Shown: positions 45,061 through 54,287, counted from the stretch's first letter. The stretch: DNA of 64,000 nucleotides from Siminovitchia terrae (GCF_003605405.2 NZ_QYTW02000004.1:150120-214119); one strand, 5' to 3'. Numbers and translations: made by a program. Notes: generated by a model from the sequence alone, not told the origin.

Positions 45061-46242
45061 ATGAGAGAGTGGCACAAAAAGAAATGGATACTTATTTTAA
45101 GCTTAGTATGTATGTTGGTCGTTTCTGGCTGCGGAATTGATCAAAGTAGTAGCAGTGCTAAAGACGGATCAGATGCTAAAAATGGTGATGAAATTAAAAT
45201 TGGCGTCATAGTTGCTGAAACAGGCCCTGCGTCCACCCTTGGAAGCTCCCAAGCGAATACGGTCAAGCTTTTACAAAAGCAGTTGGATGAAGCAGGGCCA
45301 ATTGATGGGAAGAAAATCAAAATTATCAAACATGACTATGAAACCGATGATACAAAGGCAGTTGTCGCTATGGATAAATTACTATCGGAAGATGTAGCGG
45401 CTGTTGTTGGAGCAACACAATCCAGTACATCGATGGCCATTATGCCGAAAGCGATTGAGAACAAAATTCCTTTAATGACAGTGGCGCCAATTGAATCAGG
45501 CAGTGAGTATGTTTATAGTATGTCGCACAGTACAACTGTTATCAGTACTCCGATTGTTGAGTACTTAAAAAAGAATAATATTTCCAAAGTTGGATGGATC
45601 AATGCTTCTGATGGATTTGGCGTTACCGGTTTACCAGCTTTTGAGAAGCTAGCGAAAGAAAATAATATAGAAATTGTTGCTCATGAAGAATTTGATGCAA
45701 CAGCAACGGATATGACCATTCAATTGACAAAAATTCGAGATGCTAAACCCGAAGCCGTGATCGTTTGGTCCAGAACCCCTGCAGCAGGTGTGGTCGCCCG
45801 TAATTTTAAATCATTGGATTTTGATATTCCAATGATTCAAAGCACAGCCGCTGCTAACCAGGGATTCCTTGATCAAGTGAAAGACGATAACGAAAATGTG
45901 ATGGTAATCGGAAGTAAATTAAGTGTAGTAGACCAGCTGGAGGACTCAAAGCAAAAAGAAGAGCTTTTGGCATTTAGAGACGCATATACGGATGAATTCT
46001 CGGGCGGCGAACCAGATTTGTTTGCGGCACACCTTCTTGACGGGGTAAATGTGGTCATTGAGGCAATTAAAGCTGGGAACACGACTTCTGAAGATATACA
46101 GAACTATTTACAAAAAGATTTGGGTGAATATTTGGGGATTACCGGAACCTTTCATTTTGCAGAAACCCAAGCCAGTCCAGAGGCTGATGGTATTTCAGTC
46201 CTGAGTATTGAAAACAACACATGGAAATATAACGGCCAATAA
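45061..46242 (+). CDS. ABC transporter substrate-binding lipoprotein (LivK-type)
   Basis: 393 residues. Lipoprotein signal peptide with lipobox VVSGCGID (Cys about residue 25), then a Ser-rich linker and a type I periplasmic-binding fold (EIKIGVIVAETGPASTLGSSQ, KIIKHDYETDDTKAV, GATQSSTSMAIMP). Family members bind branched-chain amino acids or aromatic acids; here gentisate or a precursor is plausible from context. The ATG follows AAGGGGG. First gene of a five-gene importer. Confidence 0.92.
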   Translation: MREWHKKKWILILSLVCMLVVSGCGIDQSSSSAKDGSDAKNGDEIKIGVIVAETGPASTLGSSQANTVKLLQKQLDEAGPIDGKKIKIIKHDYETDDTKAVVAMDKLLSEDVAAVVGATQSSTSMAIMPKAIENKIPLMTVAPIESGSEYVYSMSHSTTVISTPIVEYLKKNNISKVGWINASDGFGVTGLPAFEKLAKENNIEIVAHEEFDATATDMTIQLTKIRDAKPEAVIVWSRTPAAGVVARNFKSLDFDIPMIQSTAAANQGFLDQVKDDNENVMVIGSKLSVVDQLEDSKQKEELLAFRDAYTDEFSGGEPDLFAAHLLDGVNVVIEAIKAGNTTSEDIQNYLQKDLGEYLGITGTFHFAETQASPEADGISVLSIENNTWKYNGQ

Positions 46243-46309
46243 ATAAGAGGTTATTGGTTTCAAAACCATAATTATCTGAACCGTTCCCGAAAAGAGTATT
46301 TGAAAGGGA

Positions 46310-46350
46310 GACCTATGACAAGACAAGCTGTCATTGTCATAGGTCTTTTG
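46310..46350 (+). terminator. Intercistronic hairpin after the binding-protein gene
   Basis: Perfect 11-bp arms GACCTATGACA / TGTCATAGGTC with a 14-nt loop, then TTTTG. Partial termination or mRNA protection here would give excess binding protein over permease, as usual in ABC importers. Confidence 0.75.
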
Positions 46351-46365
46351 AAAGGAGCACAGTTT

Positions 46366-47238
46366 ATGGATTTATTTTTGCAGTATTTAATAACTGGTTT
46401 AACGGTTGGGAGCATATATGCTTTGCTCGCTATAGGATTTGTTACCATTTATAATGTGACCGGTGTACTAAATTTGGCACAAGGGGAATTTGCCATGGTG
46501 GGAGCTTTAACCTGTATTACCCTTGTGAATCTGGGGCTGCCAACAATTTTAGCCGTTTTCAGTGCCATTTTTATTACTGCCACGATTGGTTTTGGAGTAG
46601 AGAGATTGGCCATTTATCCAGCACGAAATGCATCCACTATTACCCTGATTGTGATTTCACTCGGATTGTCCATTTTTTTAAAGGGAATGGGGATGATTAT
46701 TTGGGGAACTTCTCCCAAAACGCTTAAGCCAATTGTAGACATGGCGTCCATCAAATTTTTAGGATCGGTGATAAACCCTCAAAGTATTTGGATCTTTGCT
46801 GTTGTTATCCTGCTTTTGCTTCTTCTCTATTATTTTTTCGACAAAACTTTTCTAGGCTCGGTTTTAAGGGCAAGTGAAAAAAACCCGCAGGCAGCAAGTC
46901 TTATGGGAATCAATACAAGTTCAATGTCTGCATTAGCCTTTACACTGGCCGCAGCTTTAGGTGCGATTGCAGGCATTATGGTGGCTCCCTTGACAGATGC
47001 AACATACGAGATGGGGTTTTTTATCGGATTAAAAGGTTTCGTTGCCATGATATTTGGCGGCATGCATAGTATTTCAGGGGCAGTTTTGGGTGGTTTGCTC
47101 CTTGGTGTCATTGAAGCTTTTTCAGGCGGATATATTTCAACATATTATAGTGATGCGATTGCATTTGGGGTTTTACTTTTCGTATTGTTCTTTAGACCAC
47201 AAGGTTTATTCGCAAGAGCCACTGGTGAACGGGTATAG
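46366..47238 (+). CDS. ABC transporter permease, LivH-type
   Basis: 290 residues with eight or so membrane helices. Signature QYLITGLTVGSIYALLAIGFVTIYNVTGVLNLAQGEF is typical of LivH, and EKNPQAASLMGIN is the EAA-like loop. The start at 46366 follows GAAAGGAG; the upstream in-frame opening overlaps the hairpin and is not used. Confidence 0.93.
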   Translation: MDLFLQYLITGLTVGSIYALLAIGFVTIYNVTGVLNLAQGEFAMVGALTCITLVNLGLPTILAVFSAIFITATIGFGVERLAIYPARNASTITLIVISLGLSIFLKGMGMIIWGTSPKTLKPIVDMASIKFLGSVINPQSIWIFAVVILLLLLLYYFFDKTFLGSVLRASEKNPQAASLMGINTSSMSALAFTLAAALGAIAGIMVAPLTDATYEMGFFIGLKGFVAMIFGGMHSISGAVLGGLLLGVIEAFSGGYISTYYSDAIAFGVLLFVLFFRPQGLFARATGERV

Positions 47239-47253
47239 AGAGGAGGAAACGTC

Positions 47254-48279
47254 GTGAAAAATATTGAGACAATGCTATATGGAAGTCGCTGGAGAGAGCT
47301 TCTTGTTTTTCTTGGAATCGTTTTCCTTTCTCCCATCTTTATTTCATCGCAGTACCTTTTTACACTGTTCATTTTGATTGGTATTTATTCCATTATAACA
47401 GTCGGACTCAGCCTTTTGATTGGGTATACTGGGCAAATTTCGATTGGACATGCTGCTTTTTTTGGCATAGGTGCTTATATTTCGGGAGTCCTCACAACCA
47501 AGTACGAGATGTCTGCTTGGGGGGCCATGCTTATTGGAATGGTTGTAACTTTTTGTTTAGCCTACATCATCGGCATCCCAGTTTTAAAATTAAAGGGACA
47601 TATATTAGCTCTTGCTACAATCGCCATTAACGTCATTGTATATATATTGCTGCTAGGATTAAGTGAGTATACGGGAGGAGCTGGCGGATTGGTCGGGATT
47701 CCAAATTTGTCGCTATTTGGTATTGATCTTGGCAATCAACTGTATTTCTATTATTTCCTCTGGGGAATTGCTTTCCTTGTCATTTTGTTTTCAATGAATA
47801 TTATTCGCTCCAGTATCGGCCGCTTGTTGCGGAGTATACATGACAGTGAAATCGGAACCGAGACTTTGGGGATAAATGCAGCAAAATACAAGGTGATGAT
47901 TTTTTCGATTAGTGCAGCGTACGCTTCATTGGCAGGAAGTTTATATGCCCATTATATCAACTTTATAGCTCCGCCAACCTTCTATATCACTTTTTCCATA
48001 TTGTTGCTGGTTATGGTAATGGTCGGCGGGGTCCATTCTATTTGGGGAGCAATCATTGGCACCACGGCCATCATGTTTTTAAATGAGTTCATCAGGTTTA
48101 TTGCACATAATTATTTAAATGTAAGCGGGGAAGTTGAGATCGTTTTTTACGGATTAATTATTATCTTGGTCATGATTTTTATGCCTAAAGGTTTGGTTGG
48201 TGTCTTTGAACGTTTAAGAAGTAATGTATTGATTAAAAACCGTATGAAAAAGAGCGTTACTTCTGAGAAAGGGGTGTAA
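47254..48279 (+). CDS. ABC transporter permease, LivM-type
   Basis: 341 residues, about ten membrane helices. GLSLLIGYTGQISIGHAAFFGIGAY is the LivM hallmark, and HDSEIGTETLGIN the coupling loop. A GTG start at 47254 follows GAGGAGG. It ends 1 bp before the next gene. Confidence 0.93.
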   Translation: MKNIETMLYGSRWRELLVFLGIVFLSPIFISSQYLFTLFILIGIYSIITVGLSLLIGYTGQISIGHAAFFGIGAYISGVLTTKYEMSAWGAMLIGMVVTFCLAYIIGIPVLKLKGHILALATIAINVIVYILLLGLSEYTGGAGGLVGIPNLSLFGIDLGNQLYFYYFLWGIAFLVILFSMNIIRSSIGRLLRSIHDSEIGTETLGINAAKYKVMIFSISAAYASLAGSLYAHYINFIAPPTFYITFSILLLVMVMVGGVHSIWGAIIGTTAIMFLNEFIRFIAHNYLNVSGEVEIVFYGLIIILVMIFMPKGLVGVFERLRSNVLIKNRMKKSVTSEKGV

Positions 48280-48280
48280 A

Positions 48281-49048
48281 ATGAATAAATTTCTAGACGT
48301 AAAAGAATTAACCAAGCGGTTTGGCGGAGTAACAGCAGTGAATAATGTGAGCTTTGCATTGGGAGAAGGGGAGGTCATGGCTGTCATTGGTCCAAATGGT
48401 GCTGGTAAAACCACATTGTTTAATATGATCTCTAACTATATCTCTCCGACTCAAGGGGAAGTTCTGTATAAAGGGGAACGCTTAACTGGAAAAAAGGTGT
48501 TTGAATTGGCTCACCTCGGGATCTCAAGGACGTTTCAAAATTTACAAATATTCACCAACATGACCGTTTTGGAGAATGTGATGATGGGTACGTTTGTTCA
48601 AACAAAATCAAATATTTTTAGTGCGGGCTTTCGACTGCCTGTCATCAAAAAAGCTGAAGAGGAAGCCTATCGCATGGCAAGTGGAGCATTAAAAATGGTC
48701 GGTCTTGGTGATCTTTTATTGGAAAAAGCCGGGCAACTATCATACGGACAACAGAAGAAACTTGAGTTTGCGAGAGCCATTGTTTATAATCCGGCATTAA
48801 TCATGCTCGACGAGCCAATGGCCGGTTTAAACGATTTTGAAACCAGTATCATGGCTGGCTATATTAAAGATTTAAAAAAGAAGGGCTCTTCCTTTTTGTT
48901 TGTTGAGCATAAAATGGCAACTGTGATGGAAATCGCCGATCGAATAGTAGTACTCGATTTTGGAAAGAAAATTGCCGAAGGCACTCCAGGTGAAATCCAA
49001 AATAATGAACACGTTATTAGTGCCTACTTGGGTGAGGAGGCGATATAA
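48281..49048 (+). CDS. ABC transporter ATP-binding protein, LivG-type
   Basis: 255 residues. Walker A GPNGAGKTT, Q-loop FQNLQIFTNM, signature LSYGQQKKLEFARA, Walker B LIMLDEPMAGLN and switch His in FVEHKMATVM. The ATG follows GAAAGGGGTGTAAA. It overlaps livF by one base (ATG within TAATG). Confidence 0.95.
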   Translation: MNKFLDVKELTKRFGGVTAVNNVSFALGEGEVMAVIGPNGAGKTTLFNMISNYISPTQGEVLYKGERLTGKKVFELAHLGISRTFQNLQIFTNMTVLENVMMGTFVQTKSNIFSAGFRLPVIKKAEEEAYRMASGALKMVGLGDLLLEKAGQLSYGQQKKLEFARAIVYNPALIMLDEPMAGLNDFETSIMAGYIKDLKKKGSSFLFVEHKMATVMEIADRIVVLDFGKKIAEGTPGEIQNNEHVISAYLGEEAI

Positions 49049-49773
49049 TGTTCCAGGTTAAAAATTTGTCAACAAGCATTGATAAAATACAGATCCTCCA
49101 TTCCTTGGATTTCCATGTGAATGAAGGAGAGATTATTTCCATTATCGGGGCAAACGGAGCAGGAAAGAGTACACTGTTAAATACACTGGCTGGATTGTGT
49201 AAGCCATTAGAGGGGAAGATAACCCTTTTCGATGAGGTACTCAGCGGATTGCCGGCTTATAAAGTCGTGGGGAAGGGACTTAGCTTGGTCCCTGAAGGGC
49301 GGCAAGTATTTCCTAATTTAACAGTGAAAGAAAATCTTCTTCTAGGCATTTATACAAAATATTATAAAGACAAAAATCTTGTAAATAAAAACATGGAAAA
49401 AATGCAAGAAATGTTCCCGGGATTGAAGAAACATTTCGATAATTTGGGTGGAAACTTAAGTGGTGGAGAACAGCAAATGCTGGCCATCGCCAGAGGGTTA
49501 ATGTCCAACCCAAAAATTATTTTACTGGACGAGCCTTCGATGGGACTTGCGCCAAAAATTGTAGCGGAAATACTAGATATCTTGGAGATTATCAAGCGTG
49601 AAATGGGTACAATGGTCATATTGGTTGAACAAAATGTAAGAGCTGCCTTGAAAGTGGCGGACCGTGCCTATGTCATGGATCAAGGCAGATTTATTATGAA
49701 CGGTCCGAGAGACGAAGTCAGTACGAATCCGCTTGTGAAATCAGCTTACTTGGGGATAAAGGCCACGGGATAA
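49048..49773 (+). CDS. ABC transporter ATP-binding protein, LivF-type
   Basis: 241 residues. Walker A GANGAGKST, signature LSGGEQQMLAIARGL, Walker B IILLDEPSMGL and LVEQNVRAAL typical of LivF. The ATG overlaps the livG stop and uses a GAGGAGG site. Last gene of the operon, terminator at 49784. Confidence 0.95.
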   Translation: MFQVKNLSTSIDKIQILHSLDFHVNEGEIISIIGANGAGKSTLLNTLAGLCKPLEGKITLFDEVLSGLPAYKVVGKGLSLVPEGRQVFPNLTVKENLLLGIYTKYYKDKNLVNKNMEKMQEMFPGLKKHFDNLGGNLSGGEQQMLAIARGLMSNPKIILLDEPSMGLAPKIVAEILDILEIIKREMGTMVILVEQNVRAALKVADRAYVMDQGRFIMNGPRDEVSTNPLVKSAYLGIKATG

Positions 49774-49783
49774 TTCAATTTGT

Positions 49784-49817
49784 GGCTCCTCCATAGATTA
49801 TGGGGTGCCTTTTTTTG
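49784..49817 (+). terminator. Terminator of the Liv-type operon
   Basis: GGCTCCTCCAT / ATGGGGTGCC hairpin followed by seven T. 49820-50020 has no recognisable gene. Confidence 0.85.
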
Positions 49818-50019
49818 CTCAGATTTTATCAGATGGAGAAAAGTGAACTGATTACAATATTGGCAAAATCTAATTGCAATGGGTGAGGCTGCAATTGATA
49901 AATGTCAAAAATTGAAACAGGTAAGTGAATCCCAGGCTAAAAGGGGGGGGGCAATAAAGTGTGTAAGTTCAAATGCACTCAAGATATTTTAAAACCCGAT
50001 CTTTAAGGTTAGCATGGAG

Positions 50020-50285
50020 GAGAAGATGGTTCATGACCATTGTCTAATTTTGGATATGGCCACCTTCCCATTTAGTTTCCAGTTCTTTGATACGCAAATA
50101 TAATATGGTTGGGTAATGCTCCTTTTTTAGTGACCTTTCAGAAACTAGAACGGATGCTTTCAACTGCATTGTTTTGTATACATCACTTTACGAGTAGCAC
50201 TGCCATAATCAAAGAACTGCTTAACATAGTGGAAATTTTTTGTCCAAACATCAATCGGTCCTGGGTAGGCAGCCCATTGTTGTTG
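50020..50285 (-). pseudogene. IS256-family (Mutator-type) transposase remnant, C-terminal part
   Basis: The minus strand reads QWAAYPGPIDVWTKNFHYVK, FFDYGSATRKVMYT, then in a shifted frame NAVESIRSSF and KVTKKGALPN, then LYLRIKELETKWEGGHIQN. These are consecutive blocks of an IS256-type transposase C-terminus. Frameshifts and stops make it dead. No inverted-repeat ends were identified. Confidence 0.85.
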
Positions 50286-50468
50286 AAAGGATTCAAAGGT
50301 GCTTTGACAAGGTGTACCATATACCTATTTTAAAAATTTGGTAAAAGACTTATAATCCTTAATGGAGAGAAGCTTTTAACAACCTTACTATAATAAAATG
50401 TAGTAAGGCTCTTTCTTATCTCAAAATTAAAAAACTATATTAGTACTTTACATCATCTCGCCTTTTAA

Positions 50469-50658
50469 CTTCATTCAGCAGAAGTCTCCCACTTCTGTAA
50501 GTGGTGAGATGAATGCATATTGGCATTCCATTCAGTGGGGTTTCAAACCCCGGCTGAATAAAGTTAAAGCCTCCGGCGGATGCCACAGATTTTCAGAGGA
50601 AATTTATCGAGCGGAGCTCGATAAAATCCATGATCAAATACGCCAAGGCGCATTTGAT
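50469..50658 (+). repeat. 190-bp structured element, copy 10 (altered right hairpin)
   Basis: Full length after TTTAA. The bases before the right-end hairpin (usually TGGGCG) are changed to CATGAT, matching the flanking DNA in inverted orientation, so the right hairpin runs through the element boundary (50626-50665). Confidence 0.94.
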
Positions 50659-50855
50659 CATGGATTCAAAAGAAAATACCCTTTAGTGCATACTACTGTT
50701 CATTTAAAATAAAGATTGATAATTTAAAATAAAGTTTGATTAAAATCCTGTTTTTTTCTTTAACTATAGGAACAGTTTAATGGAAGAATATGAATTTTGT
50801 AATTTGTAAATGTTAAGTTATAATGAATGCTTAAAAAATTATGGAGGTATAAAAA

Positions 50856-51182
50856 ATGGGAGAAAATGCAAAAACTCCTCAACCACCCTATTACGCAGTG
50901 GTATTTACTTCGCAACGAACTGATGGCGATAGAGGTTATGGTAAAATGGCGGAAAAAATGGAGAAATTGGCTTCTCAACAACAAGGATTTTTAGGCATAG
51001 AAAGTGCAAGAGATAGTGGATTAGGTATAACTGTTTCATATTGGGAGTCCTTAGAGGCCATAAGAAATTGGAAAGAAAACTCAGCCCATAAATTTGCACA
51101 AGAAAAAGGCATAGAAGAATGGTATAAAAACTATACTGTTAGGATTTGTAAAGTTGAGAGGGTATACTCCTTTGAAATGTAA
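50856..51182 (+). CDS. Antibiotic biosynthesis monooxygenase (ABM) domain protein
   Basis: 108 residues, ferredoxin-like fold: YYAVVFTSQRT, KMAEKMEKLASQQQGFLGIESARD, GITVSYWESLEAIRNWKEN. Related proteins are small monooxygenases or signal-like proteins of unknown role in Bacillus. The ATG follows TGGAGGTATAAAAA. It stands alone. 51183-51490 shows no gene. Confidence 0.85.
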   Translation: MGENAKTPQPPYYAVVFTSQRTDGDRGYGKMAEKMEKLASQQQGFLGIESARDSGLGITVSYWESLEAIRNWKENSAHKFAQEKGIEEWYKNYTVRICKVERVYSFEM

Positions 51183-51490
51183 TTCTTATAAAGATAACGG
51201 GTGCTTCGTACTTTATTTTAAAGCTACAATTGCATGTCTTCTAGAGCCTCTGGTTGGTAGTTTTCTAGTATTTGGTTCGCTAGCTTGACAGCTTTCTCAT
51301 CACGCTATATTTTTCCCAAATAGAATAACCTCCCGTTTGAATTATATAAAAACTGACCTGCGAAGTAAGGGCCGCACGCTCTCTCACTTACACAGCTCAG
51401 TTTACACTCCCGTTCAAGAAAAGAATTATATTAAATTATTCATATTAGCTTAATTTCCAAAATCCCGTTCAAGCCGTTATTCAAGAATCT

Positions 51491-51592
51491 GGCTCTTTAA
51501 TGGAATACCATGGTTGTAGTTTTTAAACAACTAACAAAAACCCCCTTGGATTAAATTGTCTCAGCAGACCATATCCAAGGTTTTTTCAGTCG
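51491..51592 (+). repeat. Dispersed repeat II, copy 1, with terminator
   Basis: The block TGGAATACCATGGTTGTAGT through CCTTGGATT...ATCCAAGG TTTTTTCAGTCG recurs at 55321-55432. It includes a hairpin with CCTTGGA / TCCAAGG arms and a T run. Confidence 0.8.
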
Positions 51593-51641
51593 AATTATAC
51601 CAACTACTCCTTTGCTCTAAAAAATATAAGTATTGTGGATT

Positions 51642-51776
51642 ACATTAAGCAGGGGTTCAAACCCCGGCTGAATAAATAAAGTCAAAGCCTCCGACGGATA
51701 CCACAGATTTTCAGAGGAAATTTATCGAGCGGAGCTCGATAAAATCTGGGCGCAAATACGCCAAGGCGCATTTGAT
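51642..51776 (+). repeat. 190-bp structured element, copy 11 (5'-truncated)
   Basis: Begins within hairpin 2 (CAGGGGTTCAAACCCCGGC) and runs to CATTTGAT. The left hairpin is missing. It has a 4-base duplication (AATAAATAAAG). Confidence 0.9.
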
Positions 51777-51933
51777 TTAATACAAGCTTCTTTCGTTCGA
51801 CATTAAGGGTATTGGGAACATAGTGTGGAAAGAGAGTTAATAAGACCTTCCTCCAGCCTTAGTCAGTGTGAAAAGATCGGAACCATATAGACCCTTTCAT
51901 AGCCAGTTTATGATCAAGGCAGAGGTCTTCATT

Positions 51934-52248
51934 TTACGAAGTTAGCTTTAAACCAATAGCTGCCCCTAATACCATTGTTATAAAAATAATCCTTTTCCAG
52001 TCTTTTGATTCACCATATAAAATCATTCCTAATATTGCTCCACCAGAAGCACCAATCCCTGTCCAAACTGCATATGCGGTTCCCATAGGTAATGTTTTCA
52101 TTGCATATGCAAGAAAAAGAAAACTCGCTCCAAATCCAAGAATTAACAATACCAGCGATTGCCAATTACGATCTTTATGCAATTTATTTATTATCGAAAC
52201 ACCAAGCACTTCAAATAAACCTGCAACTACTAAAGAAGCCCATGCCAT
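51934..52248 (-). CDS. SMR-family exporter subunit, guanidinium exporter partner
   Basis: 104 residues, four membrane helices. SMR motifs: [20 protein letters not shown] with the conserved Glu, and KTLPMGTAYAVWTGIGASG. It overlaps its partner by one base (52248). Controlled by the guanidine-I riboswitch, so the pair is a YkkCD-like guanidinium/H+ antiporter. Confidence 0.92.
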   Translation of the reverse strand: MAWASLVVAGLFEVLGVSIINKLHKDRNWQSLVLLILGFGASFLFLAYAMKTLPMGTAYAVWTGIGASGGAILGMILYGESKDWKRIIFITMVLGAAIGLKLTS

Positions 52249-52589
52249 TAAGATTCAGCCCCTTCTTGAACATTGTCTTTAGTAACAAATTTCAAACCAA
52301 TTACTCCTGCTAATAAAACCAAAGTCAGTATAACCTTTGTTACTTTAAATGGTTCACCAAAAAATACGATATCTGAAAAAACCGTCCCTGCCGTACCTAA
52401 TCCTACAAACACTGCATAGACCGTTCCAACTGGAAGTGTTCTGCCTGCCATGATCATTAAATAAAAACTGACCACAATAGAGATGACTGTTCCTGTCCAA
52501 GTCCAAAAGTCATCTGCGTGTTTTAATCCAATAACCCAAAATACCTCAAATACCGCAGCAATAACTACATTTATCCAATTTGTATTCAT
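52248..52589 (-). CDS. SMR-family exporter subunit, guanidinium exporter (YkkC-like)
   Basis: 113 residues, four membrane helices. The conserved Glu is in [19 protein letters not shown], and [19 protein letters not shown] follows. It is first in a two-gene operon, translated from an ATG after GGAGGTGTTGGTTGA. Paired SMR proteins form heterodimers. The upstream guanidine-I riboswitch identifies the substrate as guanidinium. Confidence 0.92.
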   Translation of the reverse strand: MNTNWINVVIAAVFEVFWVIGLKHADDFWTWTGTVISIVVSFYLMIMAGRTLPVGTVYAVFVGLGTAGTVFSDIVFFGEPFKVTKVILTLVLLAGVIGLKFVTKDNVQEGAES

Positions 52590-52628
52590 TCAACCAACAC
52601 CTCCAATATTATTCTTTCCATAAAACAA

Positions 52629-52675
52629 TAAAAGCCTAAGAGATAACTGTTAAACAGTATCTCCCAGGCTTTTAT
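52629..52675 (-). terminator. Terminator of the guanidine-I riboswitch
   Basis: On the minus strand, AAAAGCCTGGGAGATACTG pairs with CAGTTATCTCTTAGGCTTTT followed by TTGTTTT. The 5' arm is part of the aptamer, giving the ligand-controlled switch. Confidence 0.85.
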
Positions 52676-52750
52676 CCTTCCGTGACACAGCAGGGCTGTG
52701 AGTTTTCTCTTGGACCAGACTAACATACTTGTTACGGAACCCTAGAAAAC
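52655..52750 (-). ncRNA. Guanidine-I riboswitch (ykkC class)
   Basis: Minus-strand signatures in order: CTAGGGTTCCG, CTGGTCCAAGAGAAAAC, CACGGAAGGATAAAAGCCTGGGAGA. These are the conserved ykkC-element blocks, here in front of a paired SMR exporter. Binding of guanidinium prevents the terminator. Confidence 0.92.
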
Positions 52751-52809
52751 ATTTGCTTTATTTAATTATCTAAAATTATACACAAATTTAGTCTTTATTC
52801 AAGTTTTAA

Positions 52810-52997
52810 CTTCATTCAGCAGAAGTCTCCTACTTCTGTAAGTGGTGAGATGAATGCTTATTGGTATTCTATTCAGTGGGGGGGCAAACCCTAGCTGAAT
52901 AATTAAAGCCTTCGGCGGATGCCACAGATTTTCAGAGGAAATTTATCGAGCGGAGCTCGATAAAATCTGGGCGCAAATACGCCAAGGCGCATTTGAT
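52810..52997 (+). repeat. 190-bp structured element, copy 12
   Basis: 188 bp, between TTTAA and CATTTGAT. The left hairpin has CCTACTT with an unchanged AAGTGG (T-G wobble), intermediate between the standard and copy 8. It lies about 60 bp upstream of the minus-strand riboswitch. Confidence 0.92.
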
Positions 52998-53145
52998 TTT
53001 CCACACCATTATTTGGTTTATGGTTTTATAAATAATTACATAACTATCGAGGTTTCTACATGAAAATGCGAATACATGACATAAATTGAAAGGCCCGGTG
53101 ATTAAATAGCGGCGATTGATGTTATCAGATAACTTAAATAAAAAC

Positions 53146-53176
53146 AGGCCCGGCGCTGGCCGGACTTTATCCCAGT
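53146..53176 (+). repeat. GGCCCGG hairpin terminator, family member 1
   Basis: CAGGCCCGGCG...TGGCCGG, similar hairpins at 54288, 59114 and 59691. This copy has CCGGACT in place of CCGGGCT. Confidence 0.6.
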
Positions 53177-53259
53177 TACTTGAACATGTACAAATGATCA
53201 AAGCTTGAAAGTACGAGCAGGAGTAAATAAACCGATTTTAGACGAACATCAATTGCCAG

Positions 53260-53721
53260 TTATTTTTTAAAGAGACCTGCTTCCACTGCTGCACCAAAAC
53301 TTTTTTTAGCAAAATCAAATGGATCCCCTACATTTTCCCAATGCATATACATTAAACGAGGGTCATCAAAAAGCCAATGATTATGAACTGCTGTAACAAT
53401 TAATCCCCTTTTACGTAATGCTGAAAGGAATGGATTAATCTCTTTTTGAAGAATAACAGTTTCACCTAGGTTAAGAGTTTTTCCTCCTATGTTGTTTTCA
53501 AAAGAAAGTGCAAACGGAAGTGCTAAAGGAGAACGGGTGCGACGCCCCAAAATGGTAGCGTCAATGTTTCTTAAACGTTGAACAAGACAGACAGGAGCTG
53601 ATGTAATAACCTCCCCACCTATAATATTTGCTAATCTTTGGCAAGTAGATGTAGACTTAGAAGACTTGGACGAAGACTTAGACGAAGGAATAAACAAAGA
53701 CGATAACGAAGATGATTCCAT
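53260..53721 (-). CDS. DUF1259 (LppY/LpqO-like) family protein
   Basis: 153 residues from ATG 53721, which follows AAGGAGGGAGAAT. A Ser/Lys-rich N-terminal segment of about 25 residues (SSKSSSKSSKSTST) precedes a DUF1259 domain (CQRLANIIGGEVITSAPVC, ATILGRRTRSPLALPFALSF, GLIVTAVHNHWLFDDPRLMY, HWENVGDP). Function unknown. The His-rich NHW...MHWE segment could bind metal. Confidence 0.82.
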   Translation of the reverse strand: MESSSLSSLFIPSSKSSSKSSKSTSTCQRLANIIGGEVITSAPVCLVQRLRNIDATILGRRTRSPLALPFALSFENNIGGKTLNLGETVILQKEINPFLSALRKRGLIVTAVHNHWLFDDPRLMYMHWENVGDPFDFAKKSFGAAVEAGLFKK

Positions 53722-54103
53722 ATTCTCCCTCCTTTCATTCAAATTTCTATAACGTATGCATAGTTAGAAATGCCTGTCTAGATAAATATAATAACTTTTG
53801 ATTAATAGGCTAGATTTAGGCTTCAATTCATGACATCCCAATCAAAATAAGGATTGTTCATCAAGGTGTTAACAAACCATTTGAAAAAATAGGCAGTAAT
53901 TTAAAAGGTTGCGAGGATAAATAAATATGATAATAATGAGTTTGTCCCTATTTTTCAAGAGCCACTTCTTATTGTAGGAAGGCTTTTTTATTTCTGAAAA
54001 AAAATCCTCGTTTCTACCAGACAATCTATCCAATCATGTTCGATAATCTCCAATATATTATTAATGAGTCGGCCGACTTAAATAATGAATAGGAGAGATG
54101 TAT

Positions 54104-54280
54104 ATGTGTTTTGAAGATGAGTTTGACTTCGAGGACGAGCGGAGAAGAAGGCGAGTAAGACTGATTTGTAAATGTCGGGAAGTAAGACGTGAGCGTGAAG
54201 AAAGAGAACGCGAGCGTGAATTCAAATGCAGATGCAGAGAACGCAGGCGTAGACACGAGCACGAAGATTGTGATTGGTAA
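54104..54280 (+). CDS. Small Arg/Glu/Cys-rich protein
   Basis: 58 residues from ATG 54104 (AGGAGAG at 6 nt). Acidic start (CFEDEFDFEDE), then dense Arg/Glu repeats (REREEREREREF) with paired cysteines (CKC, CRC, C). No known family. The composition recalls small spore-coat or crust-type proteins, but I see no sporulation promoter. The terminator at 54288 closes it, supporting a real transcript. Confidence 0.6.
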   Translation: MCFEDEFDFEDERRRRRVRLICKCREVRREREEREREREFKCRCRERRRRHEHEDCDW

Positions 54281-54287
54281 TAAAATC

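Noticed and set aside
45061..49773. Branched-chain amino acid uptake as the only reading of the Liv-type operon
   Set aside because: The family also moves aromatic acids and amides, and this copy follows gentisate genes directly; the substrate is left open.
50109..50333. 74-codon plus-strand ORF
   Set aside because: It is the antisense shadow of the IS256-type transposase remnant on the minus strand.
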